A stretch of 64,000 bases of DNA from Micromussa lordhowensis (GCA_964020085.1 OZ026603.1:30897242-30961241); one strand, 5' to 3'; positions 1-12,240 are shown, numbered from the stretch's first letter. Numbers and translations: made by a program. Notes: generated by a model from the letters alone, not told the origin.

Positions 1-2
1 TG

Positions 3-380
3 CTCTTACATATACTTCGGCAAGTTCTACCGGATGACGTACAAATTCTAGCAGATCCTGAGCTGGAATTAACTGCTGTTAAAACCAGCCTGTGCGCCCT
101 TAACCAAGAGAGCACAAACTTGCAGCAAAATCTTCAGAGCCTAGCGCATAACTCGAGCAAATCTCATGCAAGAATTCACACCACTGATGGGCGTGCGGCG
201 GAATGCAAAGTCGAGGATGGCGATGACGGCGTCAGAGCTTTAAGGGAAGGGTTTGAACGAAAAAGAGAAAGAGAGATGGTGGGAAAAGAAACCTTGAGTG
301 GTTTAGTTGGCCTAGAGAGGCTGTGGCAGGATTTTGTCGAGGATCAAATGTCAGTCGACGTTGTGGTAGCAGAGACTTGA
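3..380 (+). CDS. C-terminal part of an unidentified protein (5' truncated by window edge)
   Basis: A reading frame is open from the first bases of the window to a TGA at 378-380, about 125 codons. No ATG is needed because the frame continues upstream. The product starts LLHILRQVLPDDVQILADPE, then has a Gln/Asn-rich stretch, a charged segment with KREREMVGKE, and a hydrophobic-acidic tail ending VDVVVAET. The length without a stop in AT-rich DNA and the helix-like character suggest a real 3' exon, possibly after an acceptor outside the window. I recognise no domain and assign no function. It could also be a chance ORF. Confidence 0.4.
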   Translation, partial: LLHILRQVLPDDVQILADPELELTAVKTSLCALNQESTNLQQNLQSLAHNSSKSHARIHTTDGRAAECKVEDGDDGVRALREGFERKREREMVGKETLSGLVGLERLWQDFVEDQMSVDVVVAET

Positions 381-1146
381 CGCAGATGAGATGAGATGAT
401 TATAGCCAATGAGGTGCGTCTATGCAGCATCTCATATCCGATGCGGGTTCGTGGCCCCAAATGAAACAGTTAGTTTTGTTTTCCCGAGACCACAAATGAA
501 ATGGAAAATAAATGCAAAATAGCGATTTGATTGACGGCGGCTGGCACACAGATTTGCCGCGCTTTCAAGGTGCACGACCTAGCACGTTCGAGTCGAAAGT
601 TCAAGTTGTGTGTGACACGTGACATGTTCTCCTCCAAACGGAAAGCGTAATTTGAATTGGGAGGCATAACAACTGCGATAATTAATTACCTAATGTGGCT
701 AATCGTACCTTTTTGATAAGCTTCGGAGGTATATTAGACGAGTTTGTTTGGGCTATGGTTCGCATTTTGGCGGGATACAATCGTGCCAAAATCAAAGACC
801 CTTTGTCTTGGGTTGCCTCATGTCGCTTGTTTTAGAGTGCAAAGAAATCCACAGCCAAACCAAACAAGTGTAATGCAAGCATAACGCTAGATAAAGTCAA
901 CAGTCTTTTTACGAATGCAATTCGTTGTGACTCGATCTAGCCTGAATTGACCCTTGCGATAAATTTCTGTGATTTTGACCTGTTTGCTTATTCTCGGAAA
1001 TTGCGCATTGTAGTGATAGTTTTTAATTGGCCCATTGTCATCCTTAGATTTTTCTTATGTTCTTGATCAAAATGCTTTCCTAAAATAGATTATCACACAG
1101 GTCAGAATTCCAGTCGAGGAACGTTTACGCAGCTCTGTATTCAAGA
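381..1146. other. intergenic, nothing recognised
   Basis: AT-rich sequence downstream of the truncated first gene. I found no long reading frame, no protein similarity I recognise and no clear inverted repeat. Confidence 0.5.
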
Positions 1147-1511
1147 TGATTTCCAGTCCGTACTGCGCAGTCTCAGTACCGTAATGTTTACATACATTGT
1201 TGGTTCCCACTCGATGGAATGCGAATCGACGTTATTCGTTAGGAACCACACACTTTATCTTTGAGGCCTTTCAAATTCTTTTTCCAACAGTTTCATTGAT
1301 TTTTACAGCTGCGAAGTAGTTTCATCTAGTGATATGAGACAGAACGAAGTAAAAGCTTCGACCGCTTTGCATCCATAGCGGTTGTTTTGACATTTTGAAT
1401 TTACTTCATGTAAGTAGTTGCAAAATGTTTACATTTTGTGATGTCTTACATGAAACAAAACAAAAAACGCAAGCAAGCTCTCGAGAGTACGCAGTACGGA
1501 CTGGAAATCGG
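1147..1511. mobile_element. MITE-like TIR element, family A copy 1
   Basis: The ends are inverted copies: TGATTTCCAGTCCGTACTGC at the left and GCAGTACGGACTGGAAATC at the right. The interior has no coding potential. A second copy in inverted orientation lies at 60945-61306 and shares the segment AAAATGTAAACATTTTGCAA and the same ends. TIRs, small size and recurrence identify a non-autonomous DNA element; the superfamily is not determined. Confidence 0.75.
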
Positions 1512-2607
1512 CCTTATAATTAAAGCCAACTTTATTAACCTTGAATCGGTTGTTGCTTGCTTTATTTCACGGATTGAAATGATACTAACCCTAACCGTAA
1601 CCCTTCCGGGTGATTCGTCCTCAACTGATTCGACTTGCTTCTTGGTTTAACGTCTTAAACACAAGTAGCATTACATTTACATTTGGATTCCTGCAAAATC
1701 ACCCAATGACAGGAGAGCAAGATTAAATAAACAAAATTTAACTACAAATATAAATGGGGAAAGCTCAAATTTACCACAGATAAAAGTGGTCAGAAATGGT
1801 GGTCTTAAATATATTCAAATGTAACTCTGTAAAAGCACAAATGCAAAGGCTCTAGTTAGAGATCAACACGTGGGTATTTCTGAAAATAAAACCAGTGTTG
1901 ATTTGGTTACTGAAAATCATGTGTCTTCAGAGGGGCGTGTTTAAAACAGGAAATGACGAAATGTCACATCGGTTAGCCTAAATAGCACTTTGGTTAATTA
2001 GCCTAAATATCACTGACTTGAAGGTGGTTAGCTCTCAATTGCAAGGGTTAACCGTATCCCACATTAAGTGCAGTCCATCATTTCGCCATTGCGTATTTTA
2101 AACTTTCAGAGCCTTTACTCGCGCCAACGCCCCACCGGTTAAGAAAGCCTGGGACTCAAATTAAATTTGCAATAGAATGTATTAAATTCGCTCCTTCACC
2201 ACCTTTGCACAAGGTGCTTGGAAACTGCGTAATGCCGTGTGTGCATTACAAGAAATGTTTCCAAACTTTTCCCAGACACAAAATTTTGATGGTAGAACAA
2301 ACTGGAGGGAAATTCGTCCACCTCTTCAAGTCCTTCAAGTGCCGGAAACACCAAGCGACCTCAAGCTTTGACCATCCTCGGTATGTACATGTAATAAAAA
2401 CATTTTTATTGGTACTTTTAATAATTGGTTGAAAAGACTTTTACATGCCTGGAAACATTTATTTAGCCTAAATAAATCAATATCTAAGCCCGAAATGTCT
2501 CGAGATACATGTATGCTCGATAGTTCATACGATCTTATATGGTTTCAGGTGCCACAGTTCTCAACTTAATTTGATGGCAACTAGTGTTTCATGAAAAGTG
2601 ATAAAAA
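1512..2607. other. intergenic, nothing recognised
   Basis: AT-rich DNA with only short chance reading frames. No TIR pair or protein similarity was recognised. Confidence 0.45.
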
Positions 2608-3003
2608 GCATTATTATACATTCAACTCACTAACTCTTTTCTGATTGGCTGAAAGCCTACAGTGAATTTTCGAAGTCAGTGCTTGTGACGTCATAACTGT
2701 AGATTTACAACAATCATGTCAAGGTCACGGGTAATCATGTCAAGGTCATGGGTTATCATGTCATGTATGACCGCAGTGCATGATTTCCAAGGGTAATCAT
2801 GTCAACTTCGCACGATTCATGTTGCTTGCCGTCAGTGCATTCGTTCAATGTATAATAAAACAATTATTAGATTCGGTTTTTGTGATATCCAGAATAATCA
2901 AGGTCTCGGTAAGGGTTATCAGCCTCAGCCTTCGGCTTCGATTGATAACCCTTACCTCGACCTTAATTATTCTGGATATCACAAAAACCTCATCCAATTA
3001 TTG
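2608..3003. repeat. dispersed repeat ending in a hairpin, family B copy 1
   Basis: The segment includes several copies of AATCATGTCAAGGTCA at 2713-2770. It ends in a long hairpin at 2861-3003 whose arms both contain TGATATCCAGAATAATCAAG or its complement. The same arrangement occurs inverted at 62147-62530, including the GTGCATTCGTTCAATGTATA flank. This makes it a multi-copy hairpin element. Confidence 0.75.
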
Positions 3004-3081
3004 TTTAAAATTATTCGCGTGTAAGCGTTTAGTACAAGCGCATCAGTTCTGCATTTAGCACAAGTCAAATTTGTAAAGATG

Positions 3082-3254
3082 AGGGCCGTTCTATTTTATA
3101 CCCCCCCTGCCCCCCCCGCTTTATTTTCTGAATAGGCTCTTCTCTCAGTGGGGAAAAGGGTAACTCCAGGAAAAAATTTCTGAAGGTTTCAGGAAAAAAA
3201 ACAACACCTCATCAATAGGGGGGGGGGGGGGTGGATATTAAATGGAATGACCCT
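3082..3254. mobile_element. small TIR element with poly-C/poly-G inner arms
   Basis: The left end AGGGCCGTTCTATTTTATAC is matched in reverse at the right end, where ATTAAATGGAATGACCCT is the inverted partner. Next to the TIRs lie a C-rich run (3103-3118) and a run of about 13 G (3219-3231), which would also pair. About 173 bp, non-coding. Confidence 0.6.
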
Positions 3255-4401
3255 GAAACAAGAGCTTACAACGAAGAGTATTTATTCTCATTCACAGGGT
3301 TATCAGTAGGTTTTTGAGTAGCAGGTTTCATCCAAAGAGTAGGTGGCTATTTCCATTTTATTTCTCTAATATCACGCTCAATATCATGAATTTTTTCTTC
3401 CTTTTCATTGGGCAAGAGCCCAGCATGTGACCTGCAAATAACTGCCAATAATGGGCTGCTCATGTGTAGTGCTGTGTTTTGCTGCAAGTAATTTTCTGCT
3501 CCTTTTTCCTCCTCCACTGTTTTAATTAATCGTCTTTTTGGAAATTGTAACTCCTCCTCTGGACTTACCCTCATTTTAATACATGTACACTTTTCACTGG
3601 TCTGTACTAAATTTACACGATTGATTGATTGATTGTTTGAACATTGAGGGCATGTTACATATTCTAGTAGAAAAGGTAGGCAGTGCATCCCTAACTATAT
3701 CACTTATCAGGTAAAAAATGAAGCACATCAACATAAAGTGACAGGTCCGGAGTACTGAAAGGCCAATGATGGACATCAGAGAAAGCTTGAAAAGGTAATT
3801 TTGTGTGTATATAATTATGGGAGTTAGTAATTCTACATGGCAGCTTCAAGTACTACATATAATAATGGTTGGAATTCTTTCTGTTAAAAATTGATGAAGG
3901 GGATAACACCATCTTGAACATGACACCATTGTTAGTGTAGAGGTGAAGTGAGTGAAGTGAGTGCTAAAGTTGTCTTTATGTGGGCACTGAATGTTGTCCT
4001 CAGTAGCATATTGGATAATCTTGTAGTGTTCTTTCGAGTGGGGTGTTGAACTGCATAGTTAATGATGCCATCAATCATCAAAAGCTTGGAAAATTGAATT
4101 GACTTAATACAGTAGGTTATGACCATGTTCAAAGGAACACTAGTTTATTTTGGTGTGTTGAGAAGGTTGAAAGATGAGCTTATTATTTTACCTGGAGAAT
4201 GCAACGCATTGAAATTTTGTCATTAATTATCAGACAAAGAAGAACCAAACAACAACATTGGACAACTAGGATCAGTGAAGGAGACAGATACAGCTAGATC
4301 AGGTCAGGTTATATTTCTGGTATTTGCAATGGGGTTGCAAGTGTACCTATCCTTGTATATGGGGTTGTGCAATGCCATTCCAAAGCACTGGAAAGAAGCC
4401 C
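3255..4401. other. intergenic, nothing recognised
   Basis: Only short ORFs without recognisable domains. No element ends were found. Confidence 0.4.
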
Positions 4402-5781
4402 TTAAAGTGCCACTATGACGAAAATTGCATCCTTCAAATCTGAGCCATTTTAAGACATAAACAAGTAGTCTGTACAAGAGTAAAAATGCTGTTTACTGTT
4501 TTCAAATACCTCTTTTCGTTCCAGAGATATTCAAGTTTTTAAAATATGCAAATTAGCCAAGTGATGACATCATACACTCAACCGCATTTTGATCAAATAT
4601 GATAAACAAGGATATCTCAGTCAACTTGTATGATAAATGTTTGAATTTTTACAGTAAGATTCTACTAGTGGTGCTCCGCAATATGAGCTTAACAATGTTT
4701 GTTACCATAGCAACATACTAGGTTCCAGACCTCCACAATATTAAAGGCTTTTCTGACCACTTTTTGGGTTCTATATCGATATTTGCCAATGGTGCCTTAT
4801 CTGCATAATCCAGCAAGCATATAAATACATTAGGTTGAGTTCATGGCCTTGTTTAAAGTGTATATGACAGATTTTTTTTTATTTGCTCGATAAAATTTCC
4901 ACAATGTACTGAGAAGAATAGCAAAACAAATTTTTCAATAGCGATTTTCTTTGCTAGTGTTTTAATGTATCAAAAGCGTCAAATTTCACTTCCGGTGGGG
5001 TACAAAACCGCGACACCAAAACCAGGAGACTGGGAATGATTGTGACGTCATTTCAGGACTGGAAGCTTTGCTAAAAACAGATTCCTTCGACATTTTCTGA
5101 TTCTGAGCTAATAAATTTGCTAAAAAATGGTACAAAAGTGCACTGTTCATAAGAAAATAAGAAAATGACGGAGAAATCTGTTTTTATCCATGCTTCAAGT
5201 CCTGAAATGACGTCACAATCATTCCCAGTCTCCTGGTTTTGGTCTCGCGGTTTTGTACCCCACCGGAAGTGAAATTTGACACTTTTGATACATTAAAACA
5301 CCGGCAAGGAAAATTGCTATTGAAATATTTTATTGCTTTTCTTATTAGTGCATTGTGGAAAATTTATTGAGCAAATAAAAAAAAATCTGTCATATACACT
5401 TTAATGTTTTCCAAGCTTAAAATCACTAAATATTGATATCAGGCTGGAGGGGCCTGGAAAAGAGTGGGTTGCCATGGGAACGGAAATAGTTATAGCTGTA
5501 GATGTGTTGCATTTAGAACTACTAGGCTACCAAGTTTCAATGGTTTCTGCTGAAAATTGACCGAGATAGCGCTATTTATATACTTCATGAAATATTTGGT
5601 TGAGCGTATGACGTCATCAGTAATCTCATTTGCATATTTTACTCATTTTTCAAACTTAAATATCTCCTGAACCAATGTAGATATTTGTTAACAGTAAACG
5701 GCGTTTTTAATCTTTAGTAAAATTCTATCTGATTAACCTAAAAAATCAACGGCTAAAAATTTGGTCATAGTAGCACTTTAA
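4402..5781. mobile_element. 1.4 kb foldback element, outer copy of a nested pair
   Basis: The outer ends TTAAAGTGCCACTATGACGA and TCATAGTAGCACTTTAA are inverted partners. The two halves are colinear inverted copies over several hundred bases. Both carry TGATGACATCA-like and GACGTCA-like motifs and TATGCAAAT. No transposase ORF is visible. The interior holds a second, tighter inverted pair listed separately. Confidence 0.7.
4853..5403. mobile_element. inner inverted pair nested in the 1.4 kb foldback
   Basis: The left arm from about 4853 (TTAAAGTGTATATGACAGAT) is matched by a right arm ending near 5403 (ATCTGTCATATACACTTTAA). Arm identity is high through CACTTCCGGTGGGGTACAAA and CCAGGAGACTGGGAATGATT. 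The ends resemble those of the outer element, so this looks like a younger relative inserted into an older one. Confidence 0.65.
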
Positions 5782-6465
5782 CCGCGACTTTGAAAACGAA
5801 TTAGTTAATACAGGACCGTGTGCGACACACCCTTTAAATATTTCATTTTGGACTTGTCAACAAGCACGCTCACTTTACTTATCCAAAAGGTTCCAAAAAC
5901 CTACATTTAAAGCTCGTCTAACTAAGGCCGGTTTTACTGATCAGAGCATCGAGGCGTTATACATTCTCCCGTTTAAGGTGACCAAAAACATAAAATTCTC
6001 GATGTTTCAATTCAAAATCAACCACCATATTCTTTACACTCGCGACAAACTGTTTAGAGCTAAAATTATCGAAAACAATGAATGTCAATTGTGTGGTGTA
6101 AGACACCTTAGAACATCTGTTTGTAGAATGTCGACATGTCCATTCTTTCTGGAACTTTTTAGCCTTGGTGGAACTCTTGTAACTTGCCGAAGGTTGCTCT
6201 GACGAACAATGCTAAAATATATGCACATCACCTCGAGAAGCGATCTTTTCGCGCTGTCAACCTCTGCCTCATAGAAGCCTGTTACTACATCTACATGTAT
6301 ACTGCCAATTTTGAAAGTGCTCAAAAATAGCTGAATTTTGGCGTGTGGGTTCGCTTTGCCTGAGAAACGTTGCTCTGTAGTTTTTTTTCCCTGGTTTGTT
6401 CTTCGTTGGATTGTTTCTGTCGAATGCTTGACAATGAAATCAACAAAGTTGTTCGATAAGCCGTT

Positions 6466-6874
6466 TAAGGGCCTGTTTACATGGAGGTGGGGGACCCCAG
6501 GTAGGCGAGGTAACCCTCCTAGCCGTGGTCGAAAACTGGCCCGCGTTTACATGCAAAGTTACAACCCCGGGGTCCCGGGGTGACGTTACTAGACGTTGTT
6601 GCAAATGTAACATGAACGCGACCCCGGCTAGGTGGGTTACCTCACCTTGAGTCGTTTACATGGCAAAATGCGACCCCGGGTTACCCCACCCCAGGGTTAC
6701 CCCACCTGGCAGACCAGGCAACCCGCCTAGGCAGGTTACCCCGCCTATCATGTAAACATCATCAAATAAAAATGAGAGATTATATGGAGAGGCGGGTTAC
6801 CCCAGCTAGGCAGCTAACCCTAACCCTAACCTCACCTACCTGGGGTCCCCCACCTCCATGTAAACAGGCCCTAA
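6466..6874. mobile_element. TIR element with internal GGTTACCC-rich repeats, possible TTA/TAA target duplication
   Basis: The ends AAGGGCCTGTTTACATGGAG and CTCCATGTAAACAGGCCCT are inverted partners. The interior is built from many variants of GGTTACCCCGCCT and GACCCCGG in both orientations. Flanking TTA/TAA fits a 3 bp target duplication of the PIF/Harbinger type; that assignment is inference. A short TAACCCTAACCCTAACC run near 6815 resembles telomere repeat but lies inside the element. Confidence 0.7.
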
Positions 6875-7686
6875 GTTCCCATCAAAATCCACCTTCGATT
6901 AATAAAGTTCCGAAGATTTATAGACCGACTTAAAATTCCATCACGCGTATTAATGTTGCATGCTTTGATTCATTATTTTTCATTGACCAGATATACAAAA
7001 ATATTCAATGCAGGAAGAAAATGTTATATTTTTAACACCCAGGTTTCCGTGTTCATTGATGTGTGTGGCGACTGCATGATGCAATTCCATGTGCGTTTGT
7101 TTGAAGCTAATATTAAATTTCAATTTGCAACCGGCGGGAATTGGAAGAGTTCGAAATGACATACAAGCTTGTCTTCGATCGTTTTCGGAAGCCTTTTTAG
7201 TCTCTGCCTTGTCTTTTCTCATTTTTCTGTACAAACCAAACCAATCCAAACAAAACATTACATTTGACCGTAAGTCGTAGCGAACAAAACCAAACATTTC
7301 AACGCTGATCATCATCGTTTGATCATCTTTTTTTTTGCCGTTTAAGCAGGTTATTTCAAGTTGGAGTCTTTGAAGCGATTCAAAACATCTCGACGAGTCG
7401 CGCCGGGTGGATAATGCCAAAGCGCGTCGACGTTTTAAATATGGTAATTGAATTCAGTTGCAAGTGGAAATAAATACCAATGTTGAAAGCGGGCTATTTT
7501 TGTTAAAGCTTGAGATACATTGCATGATTGGAAAAAAAGTATTAATTTGTAGTTAACGGTAAACGGCAGATTGGTTGTTAACAATGGGTAATTTTTCTGG
7601 ACTCATTTTATAACGACGAACTAATCTAATATCGTCGCCCAGTAGCATAGTCTTACTAAAATGAAACAACCGCACATTTGATTTAA
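6875..7686. other. intergenic, nothing recognised
   Basis: A 146-codon minus-strand ORF at 6980-7420 overlaps ORFs in other frames and shows no domain I recognise. I treat it as chance. Confidence 0.35.
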
Positions 7687-7744
7687 TAACAATAACAATA
7701 ACAACAATAATAATAGTGATGATGATGATGATGATGATGATGAT
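7687..7744. repeat. microsatellites (AACAAT)n and (GAT)n
   Basis: Short runs of AATAAC units are followed by about nine GAT repeats. Confidence 0.85.
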
Positions 7745-7759
7745 AGCAATAGTAATTAT

Positions 7760-8325
7760 GTCTTGTCTCCCTTATTAAAGAGCCAAACAACAGAACGAAG
7801 TTTCTCTGCCCCCAATACAGCCCACAGTCAGCGAACACTTTTACAGACACATCTTCAGCACCGAATTCAATTTAGGGTTCGGGACGCCAAGATCTGATAC
7901 CTGCACCAGATGTGATGAGCTGGCCATTGCCATTGACACTGCCCATGGTCCAGAAAAGAAAAATCAGAAACATCAGACCACCAAGCCAAAGCACAAGCCG
8001 GATACACTATGAAAAGGGAGGACAAACAGGCAGCCAAGGAAAGCTGGTGTGGGACGAGGAGGAGACTCGGCAGGCACCACTCTTTCTGCAGCAAAGACAG
8101 TGTGGACATGATCACATATGACGTTTAGCAAAACCTTCCCACCCCAAATCTTCACCACAGCGAAGTATTTTAAATGCAGCAGTTGTGGATGTACAACTTT
8201 GGGATCCACAACTGTGTATCAGATGTGGGATGCATGTGTATGTTTGGCGAACACACAGCCAAACGCGATGCGAACGCAGTCGCTTCCTGCCTCCACACCT
8301 TCCTCACGGAATATAGAAGCCGAGC
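7760..8325 (+). pseudogene. decayed transposon-encoded protein (DUF7869-like family)
   Basis: Several frames give a recognisable but broken product. Near 7845-7915 it reads RHIFSTEFN, then DTCTRCDE with paired cysteines. Near 8128-8215 it reads QNLPTPNLHHSEVF, an in-frame TAA, then MQQLWMYNFGIHNC and a MYVW motif. This order (FN, CxxCDE, NLPTPxL, QLWxYNxGIH) is what I recall for a transposon-derived family widespread in invertebrates. Frameshifts and the stop at about 8170 show that it is dead. The family name is from memory and would need a profile search. Confidence 0.55.
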
Positions 8326-8697
8326 AAGGTAATATCTTAAAATAATATCTCTAAGATTTTATTGCTTAAAACTTCATAAAATAGCTGACAAAGTGCACAT
8401 GCTTAACATGAAAATGCTTTCAGGTCATCAACAGCAAAATTGAAAAGGAGTATCAACAAATGACAACCTAACGATTAGTTACTAAGAGTTGTTAGTATAA
8501 TTCTACCAGTATACTAATGCAAATGCTGTCAGCCATAACTTAGTGTGGTCGACAAAATTGCAACGTTTTCAAGTTTCTCCGAAGCCTTGAAAAAACATTG
8601 GAAGCAAATGGATAATCAAACTCCCGAGAAGACTAAAAGGACATTCACAGTTTCATGAATAAAGAAACTGCCAAGCGCGCGTAGAACAACTGCAAAT

Positions 8698-8728
8698 GGG
8701 AGAATTCATAATTATTATGAATTCTCCC
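8698..8728. repeat. 31 bp perfect palindrome
   Basis: Fifteen-base arms (GGGAGAATTCATAAT and its complement) flank a single central T. It is a possible cruciform or remnant of a foldback element. Confidence 0.8.
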
Positions 8729-8875
8729 CTCTTATTTCCTCACCTTATTTTAGAGATATGTCTGTCAGAGGTTTGAAAATTTCCTTACTGCACACAATAT
8801 TTCCTAGTTGCTGATTTACTTTATTCTCAACACTTGTCTATTTGATAAAGTATTGAAATACATGTAATTTGTAAA

Positions 8876-9300
8876 GAGGAAGTTATTGACAACTTATGAC
8901 TCCAAATGTTTACTGACAAATCATGCTTTATCTCAACATCCTTACTGATAGCTGACAGATGATTCCAAATTTTAACTAACAAAACATGCTTCAATCACAA
9001 TATCCATACTGATAACTGACAGATGATTTCAAATTTTACTGACAAATCGTGTTTTGATCTCAACATCCTTTCTGACAACTGACCGATGGTTCCAAATTAA
9101 ATTTGATCCACATTGACCACTGACAGATGGAATAGAATTTTTTAAGTAACCATTCATATTTCATTTGCTACATTCTTACTTGGACCTGAGAGATGGCTTA
9201 AAAGTTACTGACAACCAAGTCCTGTTTTGATCTCATCATCATTGTCAACAATATTATTGTCTGATGACTTGACATTTTAACTGACAGATTAGTCCAAGTT
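8876..9300. repeat. degenerate minisatellite, unit of roughly 70-80 bp
   Basis: The order CAACATCCTTACTGA, TGACAGATGATTCCAAATTT, TTACTGACAAATCATG recurs at least four times between 8880 and 9120. More eroded copies of TGACAGATGG reach about 9300. Units differ by substitutions and small indels. Confidence 0.65.
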
Positions 9301-10962
9301 TTAAGGTGATTCCTCAGAATTGCATTGTGCATCCCTGCTGTGCACAATTTTAGTGTCATTACCAATTGCTCATGATTGCAAGCACTTGCACAACATCAAG
9401 AGGTTGCCTTCAAGTCAAGCTCAACAGCAAAATAAATGCTTGTTTTCTCTCAAATGAGCATGGTGACCTATAATTTTTATAACATAATCTTGGTATGTAA
9501 ATTTTTCTTTTTAGTTAAACAATTTAGAGAAAATTGTTTGTCACCCCGATAGTTTGTTTTACTAGGTTTGCAGAGCAAAAGTAAATTGAGAGAGTACTTT
9601 TTCTACAACACATTTATTGCAAATATTGTAGACACGAAAGGGTTAGCTTTTCAATGATATCTGTTGCTGAGGCCTGTTAATCTTTACCTGGGTAACTGTT
9701 TACAAAGTCCACAACTTCATAGAACAACAATACAACAGCAAAACCAGTTATTGAATCAAATACTGTTACAGGTGCATTGTCATTAATGTCACATCTGTTG
9801 TTTCTGTCGGTTGGGTTCAAAGCCTGTGCTATGATCTTGTGACCAGTCTGCAAATAATGTGGAGGTTTTCTGATCCATTAGCTTACAAAAGTGATCGAAA
9901 TCCAATTTCTCCCGACAAAATCAGTACATTGTCCAGCAAACAGGTGATGAGAATAAAGACAATCATCAACACGTAACAGTAATTCTGCAGCCAATGTGTT
10001 CGAGATAGGAACAGGCTTCACGTAGTGGCAAAGAAAAATGAAATACAATGCAAAGCTTTAATGTGATATATATCAAACATTTTTGTTTTCTTTCTTTCAG
10101 GATTTCTCAGTGACCAGACAATTGCAGAAAGATAAAATCGAAGACAAGACACTGGAGGCAAAATTAAGATGACAGGTCAAGACATAGTATGCAAGGGACA
10201 AAAGTAAGATAGCTTGATAGATTTTTTTCAAACCAAAAATTAGGACGTGTGAAGTAGGACTTTTTGGTGGACTAAAGACCATTGAACGTTAGGATCGGTG
10301 ATGTTTTCCTCACAATTAAATAGAACATGAAGGCTATCTATGAAAATGAAGTGGCCCCGAAAACTGATGTGCAGTTACGTTTTGTAGGAAATGTGTCGTC
10401 AGCTTTGCTTTACAAATTTTAATCCAGTTGTAATCTTTGTCTTTGTTCACGATGCAAGAGCTTGGTGGATTACGTGACTGACGCGTTCATGACTCTTAGC
10501 ATCAGTGCTTTAACTGTTAATTGAGCAGATTAAGATTGTGAAGTGCCTTTTGATATCTTCTTGGCTTGTTTAGACAAACAGCAAGACAGCGGGGTACCAA
10601 AAGAAACTTTATTTTCCGAGTTGTCAGTTAAAGGGCAACGTTTCCTGAATTTGAAGAATTTCCGTGCAAAACTTTAACATATTCTCAACGGTCGTTAGTG
10701 TAACGCAACAGCACTGTTCAATAGTCACGCACGTTTCTATCATATGATTCACCTAGTTCTTGTGTGGTGACCGTCGAAAGTCTGTTTTTCCTCATGAAGC
10801 AAACTTTTGTAGTTAGCCGTTGTGTTTAGAATCACAATTTTGTTTGTTTTCTTTCACGGACCAACTTCAGAATGGATTGTCTTGTTTGCCCAAAATCTCT
10901 CAACTAAAAGCGATTTTAAACAGTTTTCTTAAAACCAGAACTTATGAATAATGTTGTTGCTA
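9301..10962. other. intergenic, nothing recognised
   Basis: No convincing coding region or repeat boundary. The 61-codon minus-strand ORF at 10097-10282 has no recognisable features. Confidence 0.4.
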
Positions 10963-11204
10963 TACCCCATTCACACCAACTAAACTAGTTTAACTAAATC
11001 AGGTTTAGGTTTTTCCAATTTGTTAATTACGCTTTGCAGTCATTTTGAGAAGACAAGGTTCAAACCACCTTACTAACATATGTTATTCAGACAGGTTTTA
11101 CCGGTGTTAAGTCGTAAGACATGTGCGTGATGAGCAACTAATTTTCAAGGTTTTTTAGTTAAATCACTTTTAAACATGTTTAACTTGTTGGTGTGAGTGG
11201 GGTA
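10963..11204. mobile_element. MITE-like TIR element, about 242 bp
   Basis: TACCCCATTCACACCAACTA at the left end is matched by TTGTTGGTGTGAGTGGGGTA at the right end. The TIRs extend inward through a GTTTAAC motif. TA residues flank the ends. Confidence 0.75.
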
Positions 11205-11313
11205 TTAGCAAGAGTTTCCCATCGAGTTAGTTTTCCACACAATTTATTTCTCTTGCTTATTAAATATTTTGTAAAAATTGTCTTGACTGCCTAAATTTAC
11301 TCTCAGGGTAACT

Positions 11314-11681
11314 CATTTAAATTTTTTATTTTCCCGCCAAAAAACTTAGAAAAATACGGGCGCCTAAAATACGCATGCGCCGTTTTTTTTAAAAATAATT
11401 TAATCACTGTGTATTATATTATTACTTTTAACTGTTAATCAATAAAGTATTATTTCATCCACTTAATAAGTCATAAATACAACAATCAAACGTGTTTTGT
11501 GTTCTTTTGTTTCTTTATTGACATCAAATAACTTTAATTATTAAAGTAAATAATGACAAAATCAATCACAAGTATTCTTTAATTAGTTTATTGAAATTCA
11601 ATTACATTAATTACAAAGGTGTCATCAAAAATGTGCCGTTATATACCAAGACTTTTGGCGGGAAAATGGGAAAAAATTTGA
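11314..11681. mobile_element. probable TIR element with TTTCCCGCCAAA ends
   Basis: CATTTAAATTTTTTATTTTC with CCCGCCAAAA at the left is paired with TTTTGGCGGGAAAATGGG and AAAAAATTTG at the right. A third copy of TTTTTCCCGCCAAAC lies at about 11740, so a larger or composite element is possible. Confidence 0.5.
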
Positions 11682-12240
11682 ACAGCGTTTCCCCTGACAA
11701 CTTTTTTGACAAAACATTTAATAGGGGTACACCCTAATATTTTTCCCGCCAAACAATAATCAACATATACCATATTGAACAAAAACTAACGAAACATTTT
11801 GACTCCAATTACTAGAGGTTTGCAAAAATGTAAGATTTTGAATCCAGTAAGTACTGTTTGTGTTCAAGATGGTATATTCCATGATGATATCTTGTGAAAT
11901 AGTCAACCGTAACAAAGACGAGATGTTCCAGAAATCTATTTACAAAAATAAGAGCAAGTTAAAAATTTCTATAGCTGCAACGTTTCTACCAAACATAGAA
12001 GATAAAAACATTTCTAAATCGAAATATTTAAGTTTATAAGGTCTGATAACTTGATACTCAACTACATAAACTCACTGAACTATAGCGATTCTAAAATGTC
12101 GCCACCTCGAATGTTGTGCAGAAAAGTTGCAGTTGCAGATATTTTAAATGGCTGGTCTCATCTTTGTATATAGATTTCTAGCTGCCCGTCATTCACAGCT
12201 TAACTTTTTAACGTTGTATCATCATGCACTATATATTTCA

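Noticed and set aside
6815..6835. TAACCCTAACCCTAACC, telomere-like repeat
   Set aside because: Only about three units, and it lies within the GGTTACCC-rich TIR element, so it is element sequence and not an interstitial telomere.
6980..7420. 146-codon minus-strand ORF
   Set aside because: Low-complexity Lys-rich product with overlapping ORFs in other frames, no domain and no splice context. Treated as chance.
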